DNA of 17,487 bases from CALEUX01 sp964608615 (GCA_964608615.1 CAZSQG010000086.1:1-17487); one strand, 5' to 3'; positions 1-7,897 are shown, numbered from the stretch's first letter. The notes: a model not told the origin generated them from the sequence alone. Made by a program: numbers and translations.

Positions 1-3
1 AAA

Positions 4-51
4 TGGTATACTTTTGGATTGAACTACTGGTATACTTTTCAGTTGAAATAA
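4..51. repeat. Two tandem copies of a 24-bp unit, possible insertion-sequence end
   Basis: The 12-mer TGGTATACTTTT occurs at 4-15 and again at 28-39. Each copy is followed by a related TTGAA segment, which gives a 24-bp period. Closely spaced subterminal repeats like this occur near the ends of some insertion sequences, including the IS21 family, where the transposase binds. The window starts here, so no transposase is visible and the assignment is an inference. Two copies with no spacer between them do not make a CRISPR array. Confidence 0.4.
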
Positions 52-80
52 ACAGTGCTATCCTGTTTTTTTATGGAGGT

Positions 81-149
81 TTAAGTCTTTACCCACTGAA
101 ATGGTAGTAGAACCTCTTATGGGAACGAGGGGTAAGCAAGGAGACTTAA
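81..149. other. Imperfect long hairpin
   Basis: TTAAGTCT at 81-88 is the reverse complement of AGACTTAA at 142-149. The adjoining TTACCC (89-94) can pair with GGGTAA (130-135), leaving a six-base bulge at 136-141. A small inner CCTC/GAGG pairing is also possible. This could be RNA structure from a mobile-element remnant or chance pairing. No RNA family was recognised. Confidence 0.35.
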
Positions 150-194
150 TTACTAGTGACACATAAATGGACATCTCTGAAACACTGAACATTA

Positions 195-220
195 GACTCC
201 TCACTCCGTTCGGGATGACA
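195..220 (-). repeat. REP-like intergenic repeat, copy 1 (inverted)
   Basis: Read on the minus strand this segment starts TGTCATCCCGAACGGAGTGA. It matches the copy at 303-328 at most positions, including the TGTCATCC start and the GA/AG-rich tail. Motifs of this type recur between genes in many Bacteroidota and other genomes. Here it faces the other copy across the terminator hairpin. Confidence 0.5.
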
Positions 221-243
221 ATCCTCTTTGGTGTGGGAAATTA

Positions 244-282
244 AAAAAGTAGAAGTCGGGCGTTGCCCGACTTCTACTTTTT
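244..282. terminator. Perfect 18-bp inverted repeat, bidirectional terminator
   Basis: Bases 244-261 and 265-282 are exact reverse complements around a GTT loop. The stem core is GTCGGGC/GCCCGAC and the outer ends are A5 and T5, so either strand gives a hairpin followed by a U-tract. It could end tsaB transcripts (minus strand) or those of a gene to the left of the window. Confidence 0.85.
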
Positions 283-302
283 ACTTTTACTCAATGGCAG
301 CC

Positions 303-328
303 TGTCATCCTGAGTGCAGCGAAGGATC
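303..328 (+). repeat. REP-like intergenic repeat, copy 2
   Basis: The segment starts TGTCATCCTGAGTGCAGCGA and ends AGGATC. It is the same motif as 195-220 in the opposite orientation. Two inverted copies around a central hairpin resemble a BIME-type arrangement of REP elements. Confidence 0.5.
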
Positions 329-439
329 TATTTATCAAAGACAAAAATAGTACAGCTTTATTGCAGGCAATATTTAACTACCTCATTAATTAAGATAAGA
401 GACAATCTCAACTAATGCATCCACAACGCTGCGTTCAAC

Positions 440-1141
440 CTAAAAAAATTTCCGCTTTGGGATGGTAGCAATAAAATCTTTAAGATAAAAGGGTTCAAAA
501 TACGCCACATCTTCAAACCTTTGACTTACATAAGCCTCATTAGCTGTAAATGCCATGGCCGAAGCAAGAGGGTATATGTCAGTAACAAACACAGCGTTGG
601 AGTGGGTGATTATAGATCGGCACTTATCAGAGCCATTGCCTGCAAAAATAATTTTGCTCTCTCCCAGAATGGAGGCATAGCTGTCCGAATCAATAATCTC
701 AGCTTTTATCTCTCCAATACAGTTCATTTCGGAATCGAAAAGTGCTGAATATACCTCCATTCGCCGGGCGTCAATCATTGGACAAATTAATGTTCCTGGT
801 TCACTGCAAACATCTTTTGCTGCTATAATAATCCGAGTAGCCAATATTTGAAGTGAAGTTAGTGCTATTAAAGGTTTTTTAATGGCAAAACAAATACCTT
901 TAGCAACCGAAACGCCAATTCTCAACCCTGTGTACGAACCAGGGCCACTGCTTACTGCCACTGCATCAAGTTCGTTCATTTCAATTCGCTTATCCTTCAT
1001 TATTTTTTCAATCAACACAGTTAAAAGTGTTGCATGCGAATTAACCTGATGTTCCTCAAGAGATGATAAGACCTCTCCATTACGGACTAACGCAACAGAA
1101 CAGATGTTTGTGGAGGTTTCAATACAAAGAATTAATGCCAT
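440..1141 (-). CDS. tsaB: TsaB, tRNA threonylcarbamoyladenosine synthesis protein
   Basis: This is the TsaB partner protein of the bacterial t6A machinery. With TsaD and TsaE it transfers the threonylcarbamoyl group to A37 of ANN-decoding tRNAs; TsaB is an inactive paralogue that stabilises TsaD. The 233-residue length is normal. The N-terminus has the ASKHA-fold start ILCIETSTNICSVAL (about 4-18), followed by the TsaB hallmark SGPGSYTGLRIGVSVAKG and then PMIDARRMEVYSALF in the middle. The ATG at 1141 gives the canonical short N-terminus. A TATTTTTG element lies at 1163-1170, so the gene probably has its own promoter downstream of the efflux operon terminator. Its location next to the efflux genes says little about function. 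The assignment is firm from these motifs. Confidence 0.95.
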   Translation of the reverse strand: MALILCIETSTNICSVALVRNGEVLSSLEEHQVNSHATLLTVLIEKIMKDKRIEMNELDAVAVSSGPGSYTGLRIGVSVAKGICFAIKKPLIALTSLQILATRIIIAAKDVCSEPGTLICPMIDARRMEVYSALFDSEMNCIGEIKAEIIDSDSYASILGESKIIFAGNGSDKCRSIITHSNAVFVTDIYPLASAMAFTANEAYVSQRFEDVAYFEPFYLKDFIATIPKRKFF

Positions 1142-1162
1142 TTTATTAGTTCAATAACATGG

Positions 1163-1170
1163 CAAAAATA
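1163..1170 (-). promoter_or_regulatory. Putative Bacteroidota -7 promoter element for tsaB
   Basis: On the minus strand the sequence reads TATTTTTG, which fits the TAnnTTTG -7 consensus of Bacteroidota sigma-70 promoters and lies 21 bp before the tsaB ATG. I see no well-spaced TTTG -33 box, so this is a motif match only. Confidence 0.45.
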
Positions 1171-1198
1171 ATCAAATAGTTTACAATACTGAAATACA

Positions 1199-1238
1199 AA
1201 AAGCGCCTTCTCTTTTTATTAAGAAAGAAGGCGCTTTT
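1199..1238 (-). terminator. Terminator of the efflux operon
   Basis: AAAAGCGCCTTCT (1199-1211) and AGAAGGCGCTTTT (1226-1238) form a 13-bp perfect stem with a 14-nt loop. On the minus strand the stem ends in a T-run. It lies 66 bp after the tolC-like stop codon and before the tsaB promoter, as expected for an intrinsic terminator separating the two units. Confidence 0.8.
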
Positions 1239-1303
1239 AACAAAACCATCCCGGTACGTTTACCGGAACAACAAACCAAACCTAAAAACTAGAAAACAAA
1301 AAA

Positions 1304-2635
1304 CTATAAAACAATGGGTTTTCCCATGTAGAAATCAAGAATCTTTGTACGCAAAATATATGCATATTTCGACTGGATAAAATCCGACTGAGCTTTAATC
1401 AAATCTGATTTTGCCACGTTGTATTCAACTGAATTAACTGTCCCGACATTAAACCGTTTTTCGGTATAACGAAATGACTCTATATATGAATCCACCGCTG
1501 ATCTACCTGCCTGGTATTGCCTTAAGGCCGCAAAGGCATCGGCCGAGGCCTGCTGAATTTCTTTTCTAAGAATTTTCTTTTGCTTATCAAGCTCATACTG
1601 AGCATTCAAAATACCAATCTGGGCATTTTTTATATTAGTTCTGGTTGAAAAGCCATTAAAGATGGGTATTGATAACCCTACTCCATAATAATATGATGCG
1701 TTATCTTTAAAATCTTTAGTAAAATCAAACCCGGGAACTCCTTTGATCTTGTTAACTGAAGTTCCCCATCCTGCATTAAATGTAAGTTCAGGCCAACGAT
1801 ATCCTTTGGCAATTTCCAAGTTTAGCTCTTTGGAATTTAGCTGTAACTCTGATGCTGCAATCTGAGGCATTGAGGTCACTGAATAAGAATAAGCCTGGTT
1901 TGCATCAACAAGAGCAAATTCTGTAACATCTTCAATAACCGGCGTTTCTACATCAAACCCGACCACTGAATCCAATTCAAGAACCTGAGCCAAATCGAGC
2001 AACGATAGTGATAGGTTGTTTTCACTCCGAGTTACATTAAGTGCTTCGTTTGAAGCTAGAGACTGAATTTCAAGTAAGCTCCCTTCGGCAATACTTCCGG
2101 CTTCCACAAGGCTTTTTGTACGTTCAACCTGAAGATTTACAACCTCCGATTGTGATTGGGCAACTTCCAATAATTCCTTATTTAATAAGATTTGTAAATA
2201 ATATGCAGCTATTGTTAGCGACAGGTCATTCCTGCCTTTTTCAACCTCTTTAACAGCTGCTTCCCAATCAACCTGATATTGTTTAATAGTATTCCTGCCG
2301 GTAAAACCATTAAACAAGGAAGTGGAAGAACTTAAATCAAACTGAGTTCTTTTGGTAGTTACATCATAAACCGTATAGGTTTTATCATCACTCACCTTTC
2401 CCATATTTACCGTATAACTGGAACTAGCGTTTAAATTAGGTAATAACCCAGTTTTCTTTTGTTGATATTGATTCTTTGCATAATCAGCATTTAGAGCACT
2501 TTGTTTTATCGACAGGTTGTTATCCTGTGCATATTGAATGCATTTCTCGAGACTCCAGGTCTCATTAGTCTGGGCCTGCAAAAAGCCCGACCCAACTATT
2601 AATACAGCAGTTAGGAGTAATATAATCCTCTTCAT
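1304..2635 (-). CDS. TolC-family outer-membrane efflux channel
   Basis: This is an outer-membrane factor that forms the exit duct of a tripartite efflux pump. The first 22 residues (MKRIILLLTAVLIVGSGFLQAQ) are a Sec signal peptide with a likely cut near AQA/Q. The mature part starts with WSLEKCIQYAQDNNLSIKQS, the usual opening of the OEP repeat. Two long helical repeats follow (about 24-225 and 245-435), rich in NA, LN and Q-spaced heptads and containing the IPIFNGF strand turn (about 325) typical of the family. The length of 443 residues is normal for Bacteroidota TolC homologues. It is the last gene of the efflux operon, 100 bp after the adaptor, but a hairpin with a T-tract lies in that gap, so its expression may differ from that of the upstream genes. 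The substrate cannot be read from sequence. Confidence 0.93.
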   Translation of the reverse strand: MKRIILLLTAVLIVGSGFLQAQTNETWSLEKCIQYAQDNNLSIKQSALNADYAKNQYQQKKTGLLPNLNASSSYTVNMGKVSDDKTYTVYDVTTKRTQFDLSSSTSLFNGFTGRNTIKQYQVDWEAAVKEVEKGRNDLSLTIAAYYLQILLNKELLEVAQSQSEVVNLQVERTKSLVEAGSIAEGSLLEIQSLASNEALNVTRSENNLSLSLLDLAQVLELDSVVGFDVETPVIEDVTEFALVDANQAYSYSVTSMPQIAASELQLNSKELNLEIAKGYRWPELTFNAGWGTSVNKIKGVPGFDFTKDFKDNASYYYGVGLSIPIFNGFSTRTNIKNAQIGILNAQYELDKQKKILRKEIQQASADAFAALRQYQAGRSAVDSYIESFRYTEKRFNVGTVNSVEYNVAKSDLIKAQSDFIQSKYAYILRTKILDFYMGKPIVL

Positions 2636-2668
2636 AAATAATCAGTATTTTTGGGGTAAGTAAAAAAA

Positions 2669-2705
2669 GGGTCTGCCAATTTAATCAGGCAAAACAGGCA
2701 GACCC
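2669..2705 (-). terminator. Intrinsic-terminator-like hairpin inside the efflux operon
   Basis: Read on the minus strand, GGGTCTGCC and GGCAGACCC form a 9-bp GC-rich stem separated by 19 nt and followed at once by seven T residues (2662-2668). It lies between the adaptor stop and the tolC-like start. The shape is that of an intrinsic terminator or attenuator, which would lower TolC relative to the inner-membrane parts unless there is read-through or a local promoter. Confidence 0.75.
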
Positions 2706-2735
2706 CTTCAACTGCAAACATCAAGAACAAATCGT

Positions 2736-3818
2736 CTAAATTTTTGGTACTTTTACTTTTTCGTCTTTACCGACACCTTCTACAACTTCAATGTTTATGC
2801 CATCCGAGAGGCCTGTTTTAACCACACGTTTCTCAAAAATCTGAGGTGTTGTTTCTACTTCAACAAAAACCGAATCGCCTTGGAACTGAAGAACCTTTTC
2901 ATTAATAGCCAAAACACTGTCGCGACGATCCAATACAATATCTGCATTTGCACTATATCCGGATCTGATAAACTGATTTTCTTTTAGCTTAACAGCAGCT
3001 TTAATCTCAAACTGAATAGCTCCATTCTCTTCTTTGCCTTTTGGCGATATGTATTCAAGATATGCATCAAAAGATTCTGTTTCAAGAGCGCCAATTGTAA
3101 GTAACAGGTGCATTCCTTCATTAATTTTACCTACTTCTGTTTCATCCACATCTCCTTCAAAAATCATCTCGCCCATATCAGCAATAATAGCCACAGTGGT
3201 TCCATCATTAAAAGTATTACTCTTAATTACCGAGTTACCTTCTTTAACGGGCACATCAAGAACCATTCCTTCAATGGTTGAACGAATGAGTGTATTTGTT
3301 CTCGATCCCATTTTTAGGGTTACACCTTCACGAATCAACTGAAGATTATTTTCAGCCGTTTCCAAATCTTCCTTGCTGGTTTTATACTTCAACTCTTCGC
3401 TTTGAAATTCCGATAATGCAATAACATGATCCTCATATAACTTTTTGTTTCGGTCAAATTCAATCTGGTTATTATCAAAAGCCAACTTTGCCTTTTTCAA
3501 ACGATTTTCAGCTTCGTTTACCTGAATCATCTCAGGAATAATCTGAATTTTAGCGATTAAATCACCCTGTTTTACCATGTCACCCGGATCAACATAAAGC
3601 TCTGTAATAATGCCAGATTCCTGAGGCTTTATCTCAATTTCTTTACGAGGTACTATTGATCCGGTAGCAACAGTCTTCTTCATAATGTTTGTGATAACAG
3701 GAGTTTCTGTTTCATAAACTGTAGGTACTTTTTTTGACTGTTTATACAGATAAAAAAACACCCATAATACCAATGCTATAAAAACAAACAGGAGTGAAAA
3801 TTTAAGAATCTTTTTCAT
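2736..3818 (-). CDS. Periplasmic adaptor (membrane-fusion protein, MacA/HlyD type)
   Basis: This protein links the inner-membrane ABC permeases to the outer-membrane channel. An N-terminal membrane anchor is seen at about 6-25. A lipoyl-like half follows with VATGSIVPRKEIEIKPQESG and then GDMVKQGDLIAKI (about 50-92), a charged helical hairpin rich in E and K (about 95-165), and the second lipoyl half with STIEGMVLDVPVKEGNSVI (about 180-200). A beta-barrel and membrane-proximal region follow (about 205-355), with GQ/GLSDGINIEVVEGV at the end. The length of 360 residues is normal. It follows the second permease by 99 bp and precedes the TolC homologue, so it very probably works with both. The family is certain; exact orthology to MacA is not. 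Confidence 0.92.
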   Translation of the reverse strand: MKKILKFSLLFVFIALVLWVFFYLYKQSKKVPTVYETETPVITNIMKKTVATGSIVPRKEIEIKPQESGIITELYVDPGDMVKQGDLIAKIQIIPEMIQVNEAENRLKKAKLAFDNNQIEFDRNKKLYEDHVIALSEFQSEELKYKTSKEDLETAENNLQLIREGVTLKMGSRTNTLIRSTIEGMVLDVPVKEGNSVIKSNTFNDGTTVAIIADMGEMIFEGDVDETEVGKINEGMHLLLTIGALETESFDAYLEYISPKGKEENGAIQFEIKAAVKLKENQFIRSGYSANADIVLDRRDSVLAINEKVLQFQGDSVFVEVETTPQIFEKRVVKTGLSDGINIEVVEGVGKDEKVKVPKI

Positions 3819-3917
3819 GGCTAATCATATTTTTGACAGGTTATATATTTTCTACTTTAATAATTAATTAAATGAGATTAAAAAATAGAAGTCGTTTTAC
3901 TAAACATCGTACTCGTT

Positions 3918-5198
3918 TTATTCGTGCCTTAATGCCTCAATAGGTTTAATTCGTATGGCTTTTTGAGAAGGAATAAGTCCTGCAATAAAACCTGTAATGA
4001 TAAGAACTGACAAGGCAATTACAGCCATAGGCAACCCAATTTCAGGGTTTTTAAAGAATGTTCCTTCTTCAGTAGTTTTAGCAGCTTCAGCAGCCATTAA
4101 TCCAATATTGGCAAGGTATAATATTAATGTACCCAAGGCCAGTCCCATAAATCCAGCAACAGTGGTTAAAAAAACCGATTCAGTTAATATTTGACTTACT
4201 ATGGTCCAGGGCTTTGCTCCAATAGCACGTTGTATTCCTATTTCTTTAGTTCGCTCGCGTACAATTACCAGCATAATATTACTTACGCCAACAGCTCCTG
4301 CAATTAGGGTTCCAATTCCCACAATCCATATAAGAGCGTTGATACCAATAAAAAGATACCCCATTGTTTTAACTTGTTCTTCAACGTTAACATGTCCAAT
4401 GGCCTCAACATCATCCGGAGCCACTGTATGTTTGCTTCTTAGAAACGCTTCAACTTTATCAGCCGTCTCAGAAACGCTTGTGCCTTTTCGTGATGTGAAT
4501 CCGAAAAAATGAACATCATCTCCATAATTATAGGCTTGCTGCATGGTAGAAAATGGCAGATAAACAACCTCTTTTTTATCAGCTCCTATATTTATTCCGG
4601 GATTTTTTGAACGAGCCACGCCAACAACCTGAAACCAAATACCACTCACTTTCAGATATTTTCCAACAGGATTTTCACCCTTATCAAACATTACTTCGTA
4701 TACACGCTCCCCAATTACGCAAACTTTTCGTTTATAATTAATATCCATATCGTTTATGAACCGTCCATAAACCATCTCATTGGGATCGATAAGGTCATAA
4801 TCAGGTACCTCTCCAAATATATCGAATGAACCACTACGTAATCCTCGGATTACATTTTCTCCACTGGATATATTCCAACCTTGCAACTTAGGAGCCAACA
4901 CATCTACATTCGGGACTTCCCGCCGTATTGCCTCCATATCTTCATTATTGAAGTTCCAACTGCGCCCCTGCCTAAAACCTTTATATGCTTTAGTAGTTGA
5001 ATTAGTCCATACGAAACCACTATTGGGAGCAAAATCCTTAAACCCGGCGGTAATACCATTAACCAGGCCGTTACCCGCTCCAGTCATTGTTACCAACATA
5101 AAAATGCCCCAAAACACTCCAAAAGCGGTCAGTACACTTCGCAATTTATTCTGTTTTATGGCACTGAATATTTCCTGCCATCTGTCTTTGTCAAACAC
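3918..5198 (-). CDS. MacB-type ABC permease, second copy (GTG start)
   Basis: This inner-membrane permease is of the MacB/FtsX-like type IV-B (mechanotransmission) family and lacks the fused ATPase. It has one membrane segment at about 18-42 (VLTAFGVFWGIFMLVTMTGAG), a large periplasmic domain of about 230 residues, and three C-terminal membrane segments (about 280-310, 330-360, 385-410). The family signature VRERTKEIGIQRAIGAKPW follows the second segment, and the protein ends PSQKAIRIKPIEALRHE. The start codon is GTG (5196-5198); the alternative ATGs lie inside the first helix, so GTG is preferred. Its 426-residue relative just upstream (415 residues) shares the architecture but differs clearly in the periplasmic part, which points to a heterodimer. 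The gap before it is 113 bp. Confidence 0.93.
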   Translation of the reverse strand: MFDKDRWQEIFSAIKQNKLRSVLTAFGVFWGIFMLVTMTGAGNGLVNGITAGFKDFAPNSGFVWTNSTTKAYKGFRQGRSWNFNNEDMEAIRREVPNVDVLAPKLQGWNISSGENVIRGLRSGSFDIFGEVPDYDLIDPNEMVYGRFINDMDINYKRKVCVIGERVYEVMFDKGENPVGKYLKVSGIWFQVVGVARSKNPGINIGADKKEVVYLPFSTMQQAYNYGDDVHFFGFTSRKGTSVSETADKVEAFLRSKHTVAPDDVEAIGHVNVEEQVKTMGYLFIGINALIWIVGIGTLIAGAVGVSNIMLVIVRERTKEIGIQRAIGAKPWTIVSQILTESVFLTTVAGFMGLALGTLILYLANIGLMAAEAAKTTEEGTFFKNPEIGLPMAVIALSVLIITGFIAGLIPSQKAIRIKPIEALRHE

Positions 5199-5311
5199 GG
5201 TTGTAATTTTTTAGTTATTTAGTATCTCAGCTATTTAGTTTTATAGTTGTTTAGTTAATAGTTTTTAAACCGAACCATCCTCCATATAACCATTGACTAA
5301 ATAATTGATTT
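5199..5311. repeat. AT-rich spacer with repeated TTTAGTT words
   Basis: This 113-bp gap between the two permease genes contains several near-identical TTTAGT or TTTAGTT words within about 5208-5256. They look like a degenerate 8-14 bp repeat. No hairpin or promoter is evident. It may be slippage-derived filler. Confidence 0.4.
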
Positions 5312-6559
5312 CTACTCATCATGTAAAGCCTCAATTGGCTTAATGGCTGAGGCCTTTTGCGCCGGGAAAAATCCAGCTAACAGCCCTGCAACTATAAGGA
5401 CAACTGTTGCAGAAATAGCAACTCCAAAATCAGCCGATGGATTATAAAAAACGTAACGAATCATTTCATTCGTTTCAGAAATACTGGATAAAACTGTACT
5501 TGCTATGCGTAACAAACCCATACCCAAAAGCATTCCCACAAATCCCGAAACAGCAGTAATAAATAAAGACTCTGACAACACCAATTGAATCACACTCCAG
5601 GGTGAAGCTCCAATGGCTTTACGAATTCCTATTTCTTTAGTGCGCTCCTTTACCAGAATTATCATGATGTTACTTACCCCAACAATACCGGCAATTATGG
5701 TCATTATACCAATTATCCAAACAAACATTCGAATCCCGCCAAGTGCACCTTGGGCTCTTTTAAAATCTTCAATTGTATTCCAGATGTTAAGGGCCTTATC
5801 GTCAGTTTTTGAAAACCGGTGGCGCTTTGCTAAAAAATTTCTGATTTCTTGTTCAATCTTTTTGTTTTCTTCAACAGAGTTTGAAGTAGTAGTCAATGCC
5901 AGGTTACTTAGCCGGTTAGCACCATTAAAGACCCGCTGTCCAGTAGATAATGGGAGAATAACATCCTTCGAATCCTTGTTAGTGGGGTCCTCACTAACTC
6001 CTATCACCTTAAAGTATATATCACCAACTTTCACATTCTTGCCTAAAGGATCTTCATCTTTAAAAAGCATATCAATAACAGACTGCGAGAGAACAATAAC
6101 TTTCCTGTTCTCTTTAATATCATTATGATTGACAAACCGACCTTTAATAATATCCAACAATCGGATATTTAAAAATTCTGGCATAACACAAGTTACAGTG
6201 TAATTACTGTATTCATTTTTGTAAGTTATTGCTACATCTGACCACAAATACAAACGACCGGTAATATTATCTATACCATTTAGTTCACGTTTCATCAGGT
6301 GATAATCCTCGTTTGTAAACTGTATGCTTCTCCCTTTCCCTAATCCTTCAAAACTTTCGCTGGTTTGTCCTGGCCATATTTGTATAGCATTTTTAGCAAT
6401 ACTCTTAAAATTAAACTCCATGCCATTTTGTAAACCATTGCCGCTTCCCAAAAGAATGATAAGCATAAATATACCCCACGCCACGCTAAAACCTGTCATT
6501 ATAGCTCGAAGTTTATTCTGTCGAAGGGTTGAAAGTATTTCTTCTATATAATCAAACAT
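5312..6559 (-). CDS. MacB-type ABC permease, first copy
   Basis: This is the first of two paralogous inner-membrane permeases in the operon. It has an N-terminal membrane segment (about 19-41, MTGFSVAWGIFMLIILLGSG), a periplasmic domain with a MacB-like pattern (about 45-270), and three C-terminal helices. The conserved VKERTKEIGIRKAIGASPW lies between the second and third helices, and the C-terminus PAQKASAIKPIEALHDE is the usual family ending. At 415 residues it is a permease-only form. It starts 11 bp after the ATPase stop, so the two genes are surely co-transcribed and probably translationally linked. The family is certain. The substrate could be a small molecule, peptide or lipoprotein; LolCE-type proteins share the fold, but the linked adaptor and TolC favour efflux. 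Confidence 0.93.
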   Translation of the reverse strand: MFDYIEEILSTLRQNKLRAIMTGFSVAWGIFMLIILLGSGNGLQNGMEFNFKSIAKNAIQIWPGQTSESFEGLGKGRSIQFTNEDYHLMKRELNGIDNITGRLYLWSDVAITYKNEYSNYTVTCVMPEFLNIRLLDIIKGRFVNHNDIKENRKVIVLSQSVIDMLFKDEDPLGKNVKVGDIYFKVIGVSEDPTNKDSKDVILPLSTGQRVFNGANRLSNLALTTTSNSVEENKKIEQEIRNFLAKRHRFSKTDDKALNIWNTIEDFKRAQGALGGIRMFVWIIGIMTIIAGIVGVSNIMIILVKERTKEIGIRKAIGASPWSVIQLVLSESLFITAVSGFVGMLLGMGLLRIASTVLSSISETNEMIRYVFYNPSADFGVAISATVVLIVAGLLAGFFPAQKASAIKPIEALHDE

Positions 6560-6570
6560 AACCAGAGGAT

Positions 6571-7299
6571 TTACGGAGTTACTACTATTTCAGCAACAGG
6601 TTTCTTGAAATTTCCATTTACCTTATTGGTTTCAATGCGACCATCATGTAAACGAATAACGCGTTGCGTGCGTTCGGCTATATCGTTTTCATGTGTTACA
6701 ATGATAATTGAGATGCCTGTGTCATTAACATCTTTTAGGATATCCATCACTTCTAAAGATGTTTTAGAATCAAGAGCTCCTGTTGGTTCATCTGCAAGAA
6801 TAACTTTAGGATTGGAAATCAAAGCCCGGGCTATAGCGATACGCTGTTTCTGCCCTCCCGACAATTCTGATGGCAGGTGCTCTGCCCAATCGCGTAATCC
6901 AAGACGATCAAGATACTCAAGAGCAATGATGTTTCGTTTTTTCCGGTTTACCCCTTGGTAATAAAGCGGAAGAGCTACATTTTCAAGTGCATTTTTAAAT
7001 GAAATAAGGTTAAACGATTGAAACACGAATCCGATATACTTATTCCGATATTGAGCTCCACGAGTTTCGCTCATTTTATTAATATGAATTCCATCCAGAT
7101 AGTAACCTCCTGAATCGTATGAATCAAGAATCCCCAGAATATTCAATAATGTTGATTTTCCTGAACCCGAGGAACCCATTATACTCACCATCTCACCCTG
7201 CTTGATATCCAAATCAATACCTTTAAGAACATGAAGTGAGTTGCTACCTGTTACATATGACTTGTGTAACGATTCTACCCTGATTATGCTATTACTCAT
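6571..7299 (-). CDS. ABC transporter ATP-binding protein (MacB/LolD type)
   Basis: This cytoplasmic ATPase drives the two adjacent permeases. Motifs seen in order are Walker A GSSGSGKS (42-49), the Q-loop at Q94 in FVFQSFNLIS, the signature LSGGQ (146-150), Walker B VILADEP (166-172) with catalytic Glu171, the D-loop GALDSKT and the H-loop His203. The length of 242 residues is normal, with a short basic C-terminal extension. It is the first gene of the five-gene efflux operon, with a TAAATTTG promoter element 22 bp upstream of its ATG and the permease gene 11 bp downstream. LolD and MacB ATPase domains are close relatives. The MacA/TolC neighbours make an export pump more likely than lipoprotein release. 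Confidence 0.95.
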   Translation of the reverse strand: MSNSIIRVESLHKSYVTGSNSLHVLKGIDLDIKQGEMVSIMGSSGSGKSTLLNILGILDSYDSGGYYLDGIHINKMSETRGAQYRNKYIGFVFQSFNLISFKNALENVALPLYYQGVNRKKRNIIALEYLDRLGLRDWAEHLPSELSGGQKQRIAIARALISNPKVILADEPTGALDSKTSLEVMDILKDVNDTGISIIIVTHENDIAERTQRVIRLHDGRIETNKVNGNFKKPVAEIVVTP

Positions 7300-7321
7300 T
7301 TTGAGAGGTTTTACAGTTTTT

Positions 7322-7329
7322 CAAATTTA
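7322..7329 (-). promoter_or_regulatory. Putative -7 promoter element of the efflux operon
   Basis: The minus strand reads TAAATTTG, a full match to TAnnTTTG, 22 bp before the ATPase ATG. A TTG (minus) lies upstream at closer than ideal spacing (16 bp). The predicted leader is only about 15 nt, which suits the single start seen. Confidence 0.55.
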
Positions 7330-7793
7330 GACTTACAACCATTTACAATCATTAGACCAAAAATTATTAACAACTGTATATCTTTATGTTATGATCGTTT
7401 TGTGCTAATTACAACTATATAACAAGTGTCTTATTTCGGTACGCTAAGTGTACGAATGTGGACGATTAATGCAAATAATAATAAAACCTTAGCATTATGA
7501 TATGAGCAAAAAAGACATACATTGACAAAAAAGAATTGGGGCTTGGACTTTCCTTATACACTCAAGGACTTGACTCTTTGATTAACAAAACATTCCAGTC
7601 TAATTAAGCTAAGCAGTAACAGTAAATCGATCATATTATTATCATTACTACTCAAACTATTTTAAGGTACTTTTTTAATACAAATCCATATTAAGGCTTA
7701 GTTTCTTAAAAAACGATTATTTTTACAATTCATAAATAAATGTTATTTGGCTAAAAATACAAATTAATTAAGTTCCAAAACTCACCCCAAAAT

Positions 7794-7805
7794 CCCCTAA
7801 AGGGG
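7794..7805. repeat. CCCCTAAAGGGG palindrome, possible dispersed intergenic repeat
   Basis: This is an isolated GC-rich palindrome in very AT-rich DNA, preceded by CACCCCAAAAT. Similar CCCCTAAAGGGG strings occur between genes in Bacteroidota, from my general recollection. It may be a repeat remnant or a protein-binding site. It has no T-tract, so a terminator is unlikely. Confidence 0.3.
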
Positions 7806-7897
7806 TTGACCTGCATGAATAATTCCTATAAGGAAATTATAAGTATTCTTAGGCAAATTGCTTAACAAAACGACATTATTTCATAAATAACAAATAT

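Larger units (their letters stand above)
1..439. other. Gene-free left flank, 439 bp
   Basis: No convincing gene is visible. The stretch holds the 24-bp tandem repeat, an imperfect hairpin (81-149), two REP-like copies in opposite orientation (195-220 and 303-328) and a perfect inverted-repeat terminator (244-282). A short frame ending at the TAA at 166-168 can be read through 70-168, but it has a stop upstream and I cannot assign it to a family. The density of repeats suggests a site of past insertion or an intergenic repeat cluster. Confidence 0.6.
7300..7897. other. Divergent intergenic region, 598 bp
   Basis: This AT-rich region lies between the efflux operon (minus) and the CPBP protease gene (plus). 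It contains the operon's promoter element and two short palindromes: CCCCTAAAGGGG at 7794-7805 and TTCCT-ATA-AGGAA at 7823-7835. A 16-codon frame (starting at the ATG at 7815) is too short to support. I see no RNA gene or decayed coding region. Confidence 0.5.

Noticed and set aside
4..51. CRISPR-like start at the left edge
   Set aside because: Only two imperfect 24-bp units with no unique spacers of normal length and no cas genes.
5613..6128. 171-codon plus-strand frame inside a permease gene
   Set aside because: It lies wholly opposite a firmly identified MacB-type permease and shows no family features.
7815..7865. 16-codon frame between the operon and the CPBP gene
   Set aside because: Too short and with no conservation evidence.
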